A program made the position numbers and the translations under genes. Shown piece after piece: positions 1-8,547 of a stretch of 40,452 nt of DNA. Origin of the DNA: an uncultured Pseudomonadota bacterium (lineage in GTDB: Bacteria; Myxococcota_A; Polyangia; Nannocystales; Nannocystaceae); contig CAJXVA010000022.1 in assembly GCA_913061055.1 (NCBI GenBank), forward strand, positions 1-40,452, read 5' to 3'. Position 1 is the stretch's first letter. Every line of letters starts with the position of its first letter. The notes under the pieces are model-generated. The model saw only the letters and a list, made by a program, of their open reading frames with translations. It did not search any database and was not told the origin of the DNA.

Positions 1-29
1 CGGCAGCGTCAGATGTGTATAAGAGACAG
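1..29 (+). other. Nextera transposase adapter left on the contig end
   Basis: The first 29 bases end in the Tn5 mosaic end (AGATGTGTATAAGAGACAG, positions 11-29), preceded by CGGCAGCGTC, which is the rest of the Nextera read-1 adapter without its first four bases. This is library DNA, not genome. Everything to its left was lost when the fragment was cut, so the gene at 30-408 is truncated artificially rather than by biology. Confidence 0.97.
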
Positions 30-408
30 CGTTCAAGCTGAGCCCGCCCCTGCTCGACCGCGGTGCCAGCTGTGATGCCCCCGAGTCCCCGTCTTGCGGG
101 TCCGCGGTGCCGGGGCGCCTCGAGCGACGGGCCGGCTTCGGCTTCGGGGAAAGTCTCGACTCCGGGTGCGGACGCCGCTGGGGCTGTAGCTGTGGCGCTG
201 GAGCGTGTTGTCGGCCCGGGGTCGACCGGTCCGAGTCGCTGGGGGCCGGGTCGAGCGACACGAGATCCACGACCACGGGTTCGGGCAACGACCGTCTTGT
301 TGGCGGATCCGGGGCCGGCAACCATCCCAACACCGCCGCACCCACCGCGTGCGCCGCGATGGAGCCAGCCACCCCGACCAGTCGGGGCCTCGTCGACCAA
401 GCAGTCAT
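30..408 (-). CDS. TonB-like energy-transducer N-terminal region (3' truncated by contig end)
   Basis: Reading the minus strand from the ATG at 408 gives 126 residues, open up to the adapter. They begin with a short cytoplasmic stretch and one hydrophobic segment (about residues 9-30, containing GVAGSIAAHAVGAAVLGW). Then come the PEPVVVDLVSLDP motif and a long Pro/Arg/Ser-rich spacer. This is the layout of TonB-type proteins: an inner-membrane anchor, then a periplasm-spanning Pro-rich arm. The C-terminal domain is missing because the contig stops. The gene at 2683-3804 has the same plan, and both contain a Gly-rich GGLSL/GGGLAL motif after the Pro-rich arm, so they look paralogous. It diverges from the carboxypeptidase gene across 107 bases. 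GGAG lies almost against the ATG, so the exact start is uncertain. Substrate and partners cannot be told from the sequence. Confidence 0.6.
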
Positions 409-515
409 GCTCCGAACCCGGACCGTATTCGAACGGCACGGTCCTGGGTTGCCAAGGTTCCATCGACGGCCCGTTCGCCGACGATCAGAGTGATCCGTGT
501 CATGATCACGGGGTC

Positions 516-2681
516 ATGCGTGCTCCCCGACTCGTCGCTGCCGTGATCGCAGCGCTGTGCTGGTTGTGGGTCGGCATCGCAACGGCCTCGGGATTTCCCG
601 ACTTCGACCCGGACCGCGAGAGAGTCCTGCACGGGCGGGCGCTTCCCAAGCAGAGTCCCGTCGCGGGCGACGCCGATCTCATCGGACCCTGGGCGGAGCA
701 CGACGGGCAGCTCGACCTCGGGAGCGAGGAAGGCACGGGCAACCGATTCTGGCTGGTCAAGAAGGGCACACGGGACGTTGCCGACGGCCTGGTACGCGCC
801 CGGCTGAGCCCGGGCAAGCGCATCGATGCCTCCGTCATCTTCCGAGCCCAGGCCGGCACCGACCTTCGCGAGCTGTCGGGCTACGAGCTCGCGTTCGACG
901 TCGATGGCGCCCGCCTCATGCGCTGGGACAACGGGACCGTGCTTCCGGTCGGGCCGGCGCTCGAGATCCCTCGCGTGCAGCGTGCGGCCAGTCTCGAGGT
1001 CATCATCTACCTGGTCGGACCCCAGATCATCGCGACGGTTTACGACGGCGATTCCCTCGACCGACTCGGCTCGCTCGCGGTCCACGAGACAACCTACGCG
1101 GACGGCCGGGTTGGCTTTCGTGCGGGCAAGAAAGCCGAAGCCATGCGGTTCGGACTGCTCAGTGCGATGGACACCCGTGCCCCGGCCCCGAAGGCCAAGG
1201 GCTCGGGTCGCTACGGGTCCATCAAGCGCTACGGCCTCGACGCGGACCCGGGGACGACGCCGTTTGGCAACACCCGGTTCGTGTTCATCCCGAACGCCGC
1301 CGTCCGCGATCTTCCCGGTGACCTCCGGCGGAATGTGAAGTCGCGGCTCACCGCGGACGACGGCACGCGCCAGGCCGTCGTATTCACGGACACGGTGGGC
1401 TTTGAGCGCATCAAGAGGGCGGGCGTGGAGGTCCTCGCCGCCGACTCGAACGTTCCGTGGAAAACCTTCGACCCCGACTACCGCGCCCAGGCGGCGAAAG
1501 GCCCCGTCTCGACACGCCGCGGGTTCAGGCTCGACCTCAGCTACAAGAATGTGGACATGGTCGGGGCGATTCTCCGCGGCTACCAGGAGAAGTACGCGGA
1601 CATCAGCACGCTGGTCGAGCTCGGTCGCACCCACCAAGGTCGCCCGCTCTGGGCGCTCAAGATCTCCGACAACCCGACCACCGCCGAGTCGGAGCCCAGC
1701 GTTCTGCTCAACGGATCGCACCACGCCAGCGAGCTGCTCTCGGTCGAGTACCCACTCGACGCGGCCGCGCAGATTCTCGAAGGGTATGGCCGCGACCGCG
1801 AGGTCACCCGATGGGTGAACGGCATGGAGATCTGGGTCGTGCCGATGGTCAACCCCGACGGCAACTGGATGTTCCTCGAGGAGTCCCGCTTCGCCAGCCG
1901 CAAGAACGGACGAGACACCAACCTCGACGGGTTTCATGACCCGTTCGAGGGCATCGATCTCAACCGGAACTATGGGTTTGGCTGGGGCAAGACCCCGGGC
2001 AGCAATGGCGTGACCGGCAGCAAGTACTACCGCGGACCCCACCCGTTCTCGGAGCCCGAGTCCTGGGCGATGGCGTCGCTCGGCGACCAACAGCACTTCG
2101 CAGCCTCGATTTCATTCCACACCGTCGGCAACGCGATCTTCGTTCCGTATACGGTGGGCGACACCCAGACCCCGGACCCCAACGTCCCGTTGGTCATCGC
2201 CAAGCAGATGGAGGAGTCCGGGCTCGAACAGCCCAACGGGCGCTTCATCAAGGTTCGGGCCAACGGCTACCCGGTCTCCGGCAGCGACCAAGACTGGCTG
2301 ATGCACAGCTTTGGCACGGCCGCGTACATCGTCGAGGGCTCACATCACAACCCCTCCCTCGAGGTCCGTGCCCGCGCCGTCGAAGCCACCCGGCCTCTTT
2401 GGCGAACGCTGCTCGGCCGGGTCCTGACAGGCCCCCGGATCTCCGGTCATGTGCGTACTGCCGATGGCGCCCCGGTCGAGGCCACGGTTCACGTCAAAGA
2501 GATCCAGCTGCAGGCCGGTGAACGATGGACGGCCCGGGCTCGCGACGGACGCTTCGATCGCCTCGTCAGCCGCCCTGGCCGCTACACGCTGGAGGCCAGC
2601 GCACCGGGTTTTGCCCCGGCCACCGTCGAGGTGAAGGTTCGCGGCGCCACGGCGATCGACATCACGCTCGAGCCGGCCTGA
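516..2681 (+). CDS. Exported M14 zinc carboxypeptidase with N-terminal beta-sandwich and C-terminal regulatory-like domain
   Basis: The protein has 721 residues. The start at 516 is chosen because it opens directly on a signal peptide (MRAPRLVAAVIAALCWLWVG); the frame is open further upstream but that part is low-complexity. Domains in order: a concanavalin/LamG-like region (roughly 50-215), a linker, the M14 peptidase (roughly 345-655) and a CarboxypepD_reg/transthyretin-like fold at the C-terminus (last 80 residues). Peptidase motifs are complete: HHASE supplies the first zinc His and Glu, DLNRNYG the substrate-binding Asn-Arg, SFHTVGN the third zinc ligand, and YIVEGSHH the catalytic Glu. 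It should remove C-terminal residues from peptides outside the cytoplasm, consistent with a scavenging or predatory life. Its stop is one base from the stop of the convergent TonB-like gene. Specificity cannot be predicted. Confidence 0.9.
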   Translation: MRAPRLVAAVIAALCWLWVGIATASGFPDFDPDRERVLHGRALPKQSPVAGDADLIGPWAEHDGQLDLGSEEGTGNRFWLVKKGTRDVADGLVRARLSPGKRIDASVIFRAQAGTDLRELSGYELAFDVDGARLMRWDNGTVLPVGPALEIPRVQRAASLEVIIYLVGPQIIATVYDGDSLDRLGSLAVHETTYADGRVGFRAGKKAEAMRFGLLSAMDTRAPAPKAKGSGRYGSIKRYGLDADPGTTPFGNTRFVFIPNAAVRDLPGDLRRNVKSRLTADDGTRQAVVFTDTVGFERIKRAGVEVLAADSNVPWKTFDPDYRAQAAKGPVSTRRGFRLDLSYKNVDMVGAILRGYQEKYADISTLVELGRTHQGRPLWALKISDNPTTAESEPSVLLNGSHHASELLSVEYPLDAAAQILEGYGRDREVTRWVNGMEIWVVPMVNPDGNWMFLEESRFASRKNGRDTNLDGFHDPFEGIDLNRNYGFGWGKTPGSNGVTGSKYYRGPHPFSEPESWAMASLGDQQHFAASISFHTVGNAIFVPYTVGDTQTPDPNVPLVIAKQMEESGLEQPNGRFIKVRANGYPVSGSDQDWLMHSFGTAAYIVEGSHHNPSLEVRARAVEATRPLWRTLLGRVLTGPRISGHVRTADGAPVEATVHVKEIQLQAGERWTARARDGRFDRLVSRPGRYTLEASAPGFAPATVEVKVRGATAIDITLEPA

Positions 2682-2682
2682 A

Positions 2683-3804
2683 TCATCGTGCGGCGTAGGG
2701 TGCGAAGCGCTGTCGGCTCGTGCGAATTCGGTTGAGCGCGCGGAGTTCGGAGGCCGGATACGCGTCGCCGGACCCTGCTGGTAGCTCGTCACGAATGAAG
2801 CCAACGATCATGGCCCTCGCCTTGGCTCCGGCGGCGGTCCGAGCCTCATCCAAAGTGTCCTCCACGTCGCCATCCCCCCGTGGGTCCCCAAGGGGTTCTT
2901 CACACTCGTCCCACAGAAGGAAGAGCTGCTTGCGGCGACGCTCGAATGTCCAACTCGGTCGCTCCCAGGTGGTCTTCAGTTGCGCCGACAGAGCCGCGAG
3001 CTGCCTGCGAATCTGCGTCTTGGACCACGAGCGGGCCATCTGCATCCGAAGCTCCGCCGTCTGTCGCAAGATCTTCGTCTTCAGCCCACGGAACTGCTGC
3101 TCGCCGGCGAGCTTCTGAGCAGGGAGCAGATTGGTCCGCACCGACGTGCCGTTGACAGTGGCCAGCCGATCTCGGAAGCGGACCCGACCATCGGGACGCA
3201 CGATGGCGACAAACGGTGAGCTGATCCCGCCAAACTTGTAGGATCCGTCCTTCCGCTTGCGGAAGCCGGCCGCTTCCAGCGACCGAGGCTCGTCGTCACC
3301 GGTGAGGCGCGCGACCGGCCCCAGCGCGGGTCTGCTGGGATTGGAGCCCTGCGGCGGTGTCGGCGGGTGGACAAGCGATGCCGGCGGCACACCCGCCCCG
3401 GGACCCGAGCTCCGGCCAGAGCCCTGCCCACGCAGTCCCGACAGCGCCAGCCCGCCTCCTCCCGGCGTGCCGGCGCTCTGTGGTGGCGGCGAGGGGGCCT
3501 GCGATCCGCGACGGGATTGAGGCTTCGCCGTGGCCCCTCGCGAGGATGGCAGGGGCGCCGGCGATGCATCCTCTCCTGCAGGGGGTTCCGATGATCGCGG
3601 AGCACTCGAAGGCCGCTCCGCTGCGGCGGTATCCGTCGTCGGACCAGGAACCTCGCCCAACCACACCAACTCGACCATCTCGGCGTGCGGACGCGGCTCG
3701 GGTCGAGGGCGAGCGGGCAGCGCGAGAAGACCCAGCGCGAGCAGGGCGTGGGCCAACACGGACGCGAGCCACGCCCCTGCCCGTCCTCGGCCCCGCCGCT
3801 CCAT
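2683..3804 (-). CDS. TonB-like energy transducer with Pro-rich arm and unassigned C-terminal domain
   Basis: This 373-residue protein starts with MERRGRGRAG and one hydrophobic helix (about residues 11-31, AWLASVLAHALLALGLLALP), then VELVWLGEVPGP, a Pro/Ser/Gly-rich arm to about residue 160, and a soluble C-terminal domain. That domain carries FGGISSPFVAIVRPDGRVRF, then basic amphipathic helices (RSWSKTQIRRQLAALSAQL) and a Trp/Arg-rich stretch. The N-terminus and arm are typical of TonB/energy transducers, but I do not recognise a canonical TonB C-terminal fold. A role in linking the inner membrane to an envelope partner is inference. It resembles the truncated gene at 30-408 in plan and in the GGGLAL motif, and the two flank the exported carboxypeptidase. 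It converges on the carboxypeptidase with a one-base gap, so no terminator can fit between them. Confidence 0.65.
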   Translation of the reverse strand: MERRGRGRAGAWLASVLAHALLALGLLALPARPRPEPRPHAEMVELVWLGEVPGPTTDTAAAERPSSAPRSSEPPAGEDASPAPLPSSRGATAKPQSRRGSQAPSPPPQSAGTPGGGGLALSGLRGQGSGRSSGPGAGVPPASLVHPPTPPQGSNPSRPALGPVARLTGDDEPRSLEAAGFRKRKDGSYKFGGISSPFVAIVRPDGRVRFRDRLATVNGTSVRTNLLPAQKLAGEQQFRGLKTKILRQTAELRMQMARSWSKTQIRRQLAALSAQLKTTWERPSWTFERRRKQLFLLWDECEEPLGDPRGDGDVEDTLDEARTAAGAKARAMIVGFIRDELPAGSGDAYPASELRALNRIRTSRQRFAPYAAR

Positions 3805-3858
3805 CCAACCAGCGTACGCACGTCGCGGCAGGCGTTGCTACGCTATCCGTCCCACGCC

Positions 3859-4455
3859 ATGACCGAGATCACAGCGCCTGGCCGCATCCTGCCCAGCCTG
3901 CAGCCGCCCCAGTGGACCGGCGCGGACACGGCACAGTGTGAGCCATTGATCGGAGACACCACGCGCTGGAGCGAGTCGGTCGAGTTGCCCTACGTCGCTT
4001 ATGGCGTCGACCGAGGCGAGAGCTTCGACTTCTTTGCCCGTGACCCCGCTCGGCTTGTCGAGCTTCGCGCCGCCGCACGCTCGAGCCTGACCGCGCTCAC
4101 CTTCGACCTCACCCTGCTGAGCTACGACACGCTGTCGGTCCTCGATGTTCACGGCTCGTACTACGCGAGCGAGTCCGTGCTTCACCCCTCCTTCATGCGA
4201 GCTCTGGAGTCCCGCCTCGAGTCCGACATGCTTGTGGTCGGGATTCCGTGCCGCGGCCACGCGTACGTGACCGCGGGCGCCCAGGATGAAGATGACCTGC
4301 GTCGATTCCTCGACCTCATCGCGACCCAGCATGCGGCAGCTCGCCAACCCCTGTTCGCCCTACCGGTGCTCGTGCAAGCCGGCGACATCGTCGGCATCCT
4401 TCATCTGACTGAGGACGACGAGGACGACGGCGAGCTCGAGACACTCCTGCTCTAG
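3859..4455 (+). CDS. Hypothetical protein, soluble, acidic
   Basis: This gene encodes 198 residues from the ATG at 3859. The frame is open upstream, but that part overlaps the divergent TonB-like gene and reads as low-complexity Arg/Pro. No signal peptide, membrane helix or catalytic motif is visible. The middle (LTALTFDLTLLSYDTLSVLDVHGSYY) and the end (GHAYVTAGAQDEDDLRRFLDL, then FALPVLVQAGDIVGI) suggest a mixed alpha/beta fold, and the C-terminus is very acidic (TEDDEDDGELE). I do not recognise the family. It converges on the barrel gene, and the two stops share the same four bases CTAG (4452-4455), each reading TAG on its own strand. Confidence 0.7.
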   Translation: MTEITAPGRILPSLQPPQWTGADTAQCEPLIGDTTRWSESVELPYVAYGVDRGESFDFFARDPARLVELRAAARSSLTALTFDLTLLSYDTLSVLDVHGSYYASESVLHPSFMRALESRLESDMLVVGIPCRGHAYVTAGAQDEDDLRRFLDLIATQHAAARQPLFALPVLVQAGDIVGILHLTEDDEDDGELETLLL

Positions 4456-5360
4456 AAGCGAATCGCAGCACCCACGACGGGACCGCCCAACGCGACGTCA
4501 CCGACCATGCGGTGGTCGTATCCAGCGAAGACCTCGACCCGGTTGATTGAAACACCGAGCGTGCCGCGGGCTTCCATGAACACGGTGTTGCCAAGCCGCA
4601 TGATGGCGCCTCGCCCGGAGACGACCAGTGGCCGGATGGGATAGAGGTCGAACGCGGCCGCCGCACCCAGGCCGGGCGTGACTGTGGGGTCTTCGGGCAG
4701 GGAACGCTGGTCGTCGAACATGATGTTTCCCACCAGGCCGAAGCGCACCGCCAGCCTCTCCCCCGGCGAGAACTGCGGGCCGAGTTCGAAGGTGGCGAAG
4801 TGCAGACGGTCGCGAACCTTGCCCCCGATCTCGACGTCGCCATCCAACCGCGCCGTCGGTCCCTCGAGCATCAGATCGTATCGCCCTTGTACGTAGAACC
4901 GCGGGGTCATCACGCGAAGTTGGGCCGACGATCGCCACACGTCCTCGTACAGGAACGCCCCCTCAGCCCCGATGCGCATCACGACGTGCCGAGTGTCGTC
5001 GTCGACCTCCGAGTCCTCCGCGGCACGGACCATGTATCCTTCTCGGCCTGCAGCGTAGGGATACGGGAGGAAGCCGCGGCGCTCGTCCATGACGCTGTCC
5101 GTGCAACAGCTTGGCTCGTCATCCTCTCCACTCCCGCTGGCGATCGCCCCAACGATGGCGGACAGAAGGCCCTCGTCATCGTCATCGTCGTAGTACCCAT
5201 CGGAGCCTGAGCTTCCGGCCGAACTCGAGCGCGAGTTCGAACGGCTTGGCGAGGAAGCGCCGGCTTCCTTCCGCGCGGCGTTGAGCCGGTCTCCCGCTCG
5301 ACTCTGCAGCGGAATGAGGAACACAGCCGCCGCCACCAACACTTGCCACCACGCACGCAT
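4452..5360 (-). CDS. Putative outer-membrane beta-barrel protein
   Basis: From the ATG at 5360 the protein has 302 residues and starts with a clear signal peptide (MRAWWQVLVAAAVFLIPLQS then RAG). Longer starts at 5384 or 5393 are possible. A Ser-rich then Asp-rich linker (DGYYDDDDDEG) and a CC pair follow. The remaining two thirds alternate polar and hydrophobic residues in barrel-like strands (AQLRVMTPRFYVQGRYDLML, LHFATFELGPQF, VEVFAGYDHRMVG), and the chain ends in Phe (VVGAAIRF), as outer-membrane barrels do for BAM recognition. No family-specific motif was recognised, so transport or structural roles are open. Its stop overlaps that of the preceding convergent gene by four bases. Confidence 0.65.
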   Translation of the reverse strand: MRAWWQVLVAAAVFLIPLQSRAGDRLNAARKEAGASSPSRSNSRSSSAGSSGSDGYYDDDDDEGLLSAIVGAIASGSGEDDEPSCCTDSVMDERRGFLPYPYAAGREGYMVRAAEDSEVDDDTRHVVMRIGAEGAFLYEDVWRSSAQLRVMTPRFYVQGRYDLMLEGPTARLDGDVEIGGKVRDRLHFATFELGPQFSPGERLAVRFGLVGNIMFDDQRSLPEDPTVTPGLGAAAAFDLYPIRPLVVSGRGAIMRLGNTVFMEARGTLGVSINRVEVFAGYDHRMVGDVALGGPVVGAAIRF

Positions 5361-5575
5361 GCACGACAGAAGTGCACATGCCATTCCGATCATGATTTCA
5401 AGCCTTTGCGCCGCCATCAACCGGCAGCCGCGTGGCGAAAAAGCAACAGTGCGGCCGAGGCACCACACGGATCGGTGTGACGCGCTGCCATGCAACCGGT
5501 GCCGCCAAGAGCGCGGTTTCGGGGGCTCCGCGGCGATCCCATGGCGGAGGGTTGGGGGTCTGCTAGGCGTGCCCG

Positions 5576-6832
5576 GTGGGCAAGCCGGTCGTCATTGTCG
5601 GAGCGGGACTCTCGGGGCTGAGCTGTGCGCGGACCCTCCATGCACAGGGCATCCCGGTGCGCGTGCTGGAGCGAGGCCGTGCGGTCGGCGGCCGAGTCCA
5701 GACCGACGAAGTCGACGGGTTCCGCCTCGACCGCGGGTTTCAGATCCTGTTGACCGGCTATCCCGCGCTCGCCCAGCACCTGGACCTGGACGCGCTCGAC
5801 CTCCGCGCGTTCGAACCGGGCGCCGTCCTGTGGACGGGCCAGCGCTTCGAAACCATCGGGGACCCGCTGCGTGCCCCCGCGTCGATGCTTCCGACTCTGT
5901 TCGCCCGCTCGGGAACCCTGCGGGACAAGATCGAGGTTCTCCGCCTGCGTCGCGACGTCCTGCGCGGCGACGACTACGCCGCATTCTCGTCCGACGATCG
6001 CACAACCCTCGAGTACCTCCAGTCACGAGGGTTCTCAGAGCGGTTCATTGAGCAGTTCTTCCGACCGTTCCTTGGCGGAGTTTTTCTGGAGCCCAATCTG
6101 GAGACGACAGCGCGCTTCTTCCGGTTCGTGTTCCGCATGTTCTCTTCCGGCGAGGCAGCCATCCCTGCCCGAGGCATGGGCAGCATCCCGCTGCAGCTCG
6201 CCGCCGGCCTGCCTGCAGGTTCGGTTTCTGTTGAAACGGCCGTTGCGGAGGTTCGCTCGAATGGTGTCCGGCTTGAAGACGGGCCCTGGTTGGAGGCCTC
6301 CGCGGTCGTGGTCGCCACCGAGGCAACGTCTGCGGCGCGGCTCGTGCGAGGCATCGAGGTGCCTCCCTGGCGCGCAGTCAGCTGTTTCTACTTCGCCGCC
6401 GACCGAGCGCCGAGCACCCGCAAGGCACTCCACCTCGACGCCTCGTCCGGCGGCCCGATCAACAACCTTCACGTCGCGTCGGCGATCAGCCCCGAAGTCG
6501 CTCCCCCGAACAAGCACCTGATCAGCGTCACCTGCCTCGGCGGGACCAACGACCCAGAGCGTCTGCGCGATGCCGTCCTCGCGCAGGCCGAGACTTGGTT
6601 CGGAGCGCAAGTCCGGGCCTGGACTCCTGTGCGGGACTACGTGATCGGCGAGGCTCTGCCTGCGCAGCCCGTCGGTGCACTCGAGCCCCCACGACGACCC
6701 GTTCGCCACCGCAGCGGGGTCTACGTATGCGGCGACTACGTCGACCAGGCATCGATCGATGGCGCGATGGCGTCGGGCCGACGCGCCGCGGAGGCCATCG
6801 CCGCCGACCAGTCTCGGGAGGCTACGGGGTGA
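5576..6832 (+). CDS. FAD-dependent amine-oxidase/phytoene-desaturase-like oxidoreductase
   Basis: The protein has 418 residues from a GTG start (5576) that puts the Rossmann motif at the very N-terminus, as expected. VIVGAGLSGLSCARTL is the GxGxxG dinucleotide-binding fold, followed by the acidic end of beta-2 (VLERGRAVGGRV), which is the flavin amine-oxidase signature. Near the C-terminus, GVYVCGDYVDQASIDGAMAS is the FAD-binding motif (GD followed by GA(M/I)xSG) that closes the same fold. The centre (FFRPFLGGVFLEPNLETTARFFRFVF) matches the helical substrate cap of CrtI/protoporphyrinogen-oxidase-like enzymes. It is probably cytoplasmic or membrane-associated and oxidises a hydrophobic substrate. 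Neighbours give no pathway, so carotenoid chemistry is only one possibility. Its last 11 bases overlap the convergent lipoprotein gene. Confidence 0.85.
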   Translation: MGKPVVIVGAGLSGLSCARTLHAQGIPVRVLERGRAVGGRVQTDEVDGFRLDRGFQILLTGYPALAQHLDLDALDLRAFEPGAVLWTGQRFETIGDPLRAPASMLPTLFARSGTLRDKIEVLRLRRDVLRGDDYAAFSSDDRTTLEYLQSRGFSERFIEQFFRPFLGGVFLEPNLETTARFFRFVFRMFSSGEAAIPARGMGSIPLQLAAGLPAGSVSVETAVAEVRSNGVRLEDGPWLEASAVVVATEATSAARLVRGIEVPPWRAVSCFYFAADRAPSTRKALHLDASSGGPINNLHVASAISPEVAPPNKHLISVTCLGGTNDPERLRDAVLAQAETWFGAQVRAWTPVRDYVIGEALPAQPVGALEPPRRPVRHRSGVYVCGDYVDQASIDGAMASGRRAAEAIAADQSREATG

Positions 6833-8285
6833 AGCGCCCGACCCAGATATCACGGTCGTCCGCACCGGTATCGACCGCTCCGGCGAGCCAGACCTCGCCC
6901 GCCGACCCGATGGTGACCTCGCGGCCGTAGTCGGGTCCCGCGGCACCACCGGGGACGATCGAGGTCCACAACTCGGCTCCCGCCATGTCGTACTTGCGTA
7001 CGAGGACGTGCCGAATCTTGCCGAGGATCTCGCCGCCGGTGACCACGATCGCGCCCTCGGGATCGGCCTCGACTCCGAAGGCATGCGCTCCTTCGCCGGA
7101 GCCGCCCGCGTACCGATCGGTCCAGACGGTCATGCCAAGCGCGTCGTAGCGCCGGACGACGACCTGCCACGGGATCGCGTTCCCCTCTTCGTAGCCGCTG
7201 ACCACGACGTCGTCCTCGCCCAGCACCGCGATTCCGACGAGGTAGTCGTTGTTGCTCTCGGGTCCATTGAAGGACCGCGACCAGATCTCGTTGCCGTCCG
7301 CGTCGTATTTCGCCAGCCAGGAGTTCCGCCCCTCACCATCGGGCCCCTCTTGATACCCGGCGGCATAGATGTGGCCGGCGGGGGACACATCGAGTTTCCA
7401 GATGAGGTCGGTTCCTCCGTTCGGGCCCGGAAACACCCGGCTCCACAACACCGAGCCGTCCGCCGCGAGTTTGCGAAGGAAGACGTCATTGCCACTCGTC
7501 GGACTCTGAGAGTACCCGCCGAGGATGACGTTCCCGTCTGCATCGAGCGCCACGGTGTTGAAGATATCGTTGAGCGAGTCAGAACCGTTGTACGACTGGG
7601 TCCAGACCGGTTCGCCCATCAGATCGTACTGGCCAACCCAGGCGTCGAGCCGTTGTCCCTTTGGCCCGCTGGTGTAGCCGGATGCGAACACGTTTCCCGC
7701 CCCGTCGGTCAGCACGGCGCGAATCTCATCGTTGGCTCCGCCCGGACCGGTGAGGACGACCTCCCAGGTCAGCAGACCATCACTGTCGTACCGCCCCATC
7801 CAGCCATCGCGCGACCCCTCCGCGTCGGCGCTGATGTACCCCGTGACGAGGGCGCTGCCATCGGGCTGAGGCGCGATGTCATAGGCCTGATCGATCTGCC
7901 CCAAGCCGGAACCCAAGGAGGTCTGCCAGACCAGCTGCCCGGAGAGCTGGCAGTCTCGGTTGCAGCCATCCCCGTTGACATCGTTGCCATCGTCGCACTG
8001 CTCGCCCTCGTCGACAGTTCCGTCGAGGCACTTGGGAGGCGACGAAGTGTCGGTCGGGTCACTCGAGTCGCTCGGGCTGCTTGGGTCGGAGCTCGCGTCG
8101 GCTTCGCCCGCCGTCGTCGAACTCTGTGCCGCACTCGTCGAGCCGTCATCGTCCTCGATCGGCGTGGCGGACTCGGCGGACTCGCTCGTCTCGCCCACGA
8201 CCGGGCCATCGGTATCTTTGACCGCGCCCGAACCGTCGCCCGCTGAACAACCAGCGATGAGCAACAATCCCCCGAACCAACGCAC
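6822..8285 (-). CDS. Beta-propeller lipoprotein with DUF4215 Cys-rich repeat
   Basis: This gene encodes 487 residues. MRWFGGLLLIAGC is a lipoprotein signal peptide (lipobox IAGC). About 65 Ser/Thr/Asp-rich residues follow, then KCLDGTVDEGEQCDDGNDVN and GDGCNRDCQ, the DUF4215 (Myxococcus Cys-rich) repeat. The rest is a run of roughly 50-residue repeats built around W(Q/E/T/S)xx followed by D(G/P)xGxxxxxGY (for example ALDADGNVILGGYS, SPAGHIYAAGYQ), each a blade of an SBBP/PQQ-like propeller. The protein should sit on the cell surface or in the periplasm as a lipid-anchored binding or scaffold propeller; no catalytic residues are apparent. The C-terminus overlaps the oxidoreductase gene by 11 bases on the opposite strand. 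Confidence 0.85.
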   Translation of the reverse strand: MRWFGGLLLIAGCSAGDGSGAVKDTDGPVVGETSESAESATPIEDDDGSTSAAQSSTTAGEADASSDPSSPSDSSDPTDTSSPPKCLDGTVDEGEQCDDGNDVNGDGCNRDCQLSGQLVWQTSLGSGLGQIDQAYDIAPQPDGSALVTGYISADAEGSRDGWMGRYDSDGLLTWEVVLTGPGGANDEIRAVLTDGAGNVFASGYTSGPKGQRLDAWVGQYDLMGEPVWTQSYNGSDSLNDIFNTVALDADGNVILGGYSQSPTSGNDVFLRKLAADGSVLWSRVFPGPNGGTDLIWKLDVSPAGHIYAAGYQEGPDGEGRNSWLAKYDADGNEIWSRSFNGPESNNDYLVGIAVLGEDDVVVSGYEEGNAIPWQVVVRRYDALGMTVWTDRYAGGSGEGAHAFGVEADPEGAIVVTGGEILGKIRHVLVRKYDMAGAELWTSIVPGGAAGPDYGREVTIGSAGEVWLAGAVDTGADDRDIWVGRFTP

Positions 8286-8368
8286 CTCTCAAGAGTATCA
8301 AGGGCGCAGCTGGAGTCGCGGCCCCACCGCGGTGGGGGTCGTCGACCTACCGCGCAGCGGGCGCGGGG

Positions 8369-8503
8369 CTACAGACCCTGGCGCGCGTTTTGGTCGGCGA
8401 CGCCACGCTCGAGGCGGCGAATCGCGACGGCCATTGCCAGCGCACATCCGCCGATGAACAGCCAGAGCAGCACGAACGACACGATTCCCCACACCTGCAA
8501 CAT
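8369..8503 (-). CDS. Possible 44-residue single-pass membrane protein
   Basis: A short open frame from ATG 8503 to TAG 8369 encodes MLQVWGIVSFVLLWLFIGGC, then ALAMAVAIRRLERGVADQ and six more residues. One strong transmembrane helix (residues 5-27) is followed by a positive, polar tail, as in a type II or tail-in small membrane protein. It sits in the gap between the lipoprotein gene and argS, divergent from argS. In-frame TGA upstream limits the start. There is no good Shine-Dalgarno site. Chance cannot be excluded, but the helix-then-RR pattern is unlike the shadow frames around it. Confidence 0.4.
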   Translation of the reverse strand: MLQVWGIVSFVLLWLFIGGCALAMAVAIRRLERGVADQNARQGL

Positions 8504-8547
8504 CGCGCGATCGTTGTAGCACAGGCTGATACCCTCGGCGGCCGCTC

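Noticed and set aside
405..2096. Open frame of 563 codons on the minus strand across the carboxypeptidase gene
   Set aside because: It is antisense to a protein with all M14 motifs, has no signal or family features, and its composition reflects third-base GC bias.
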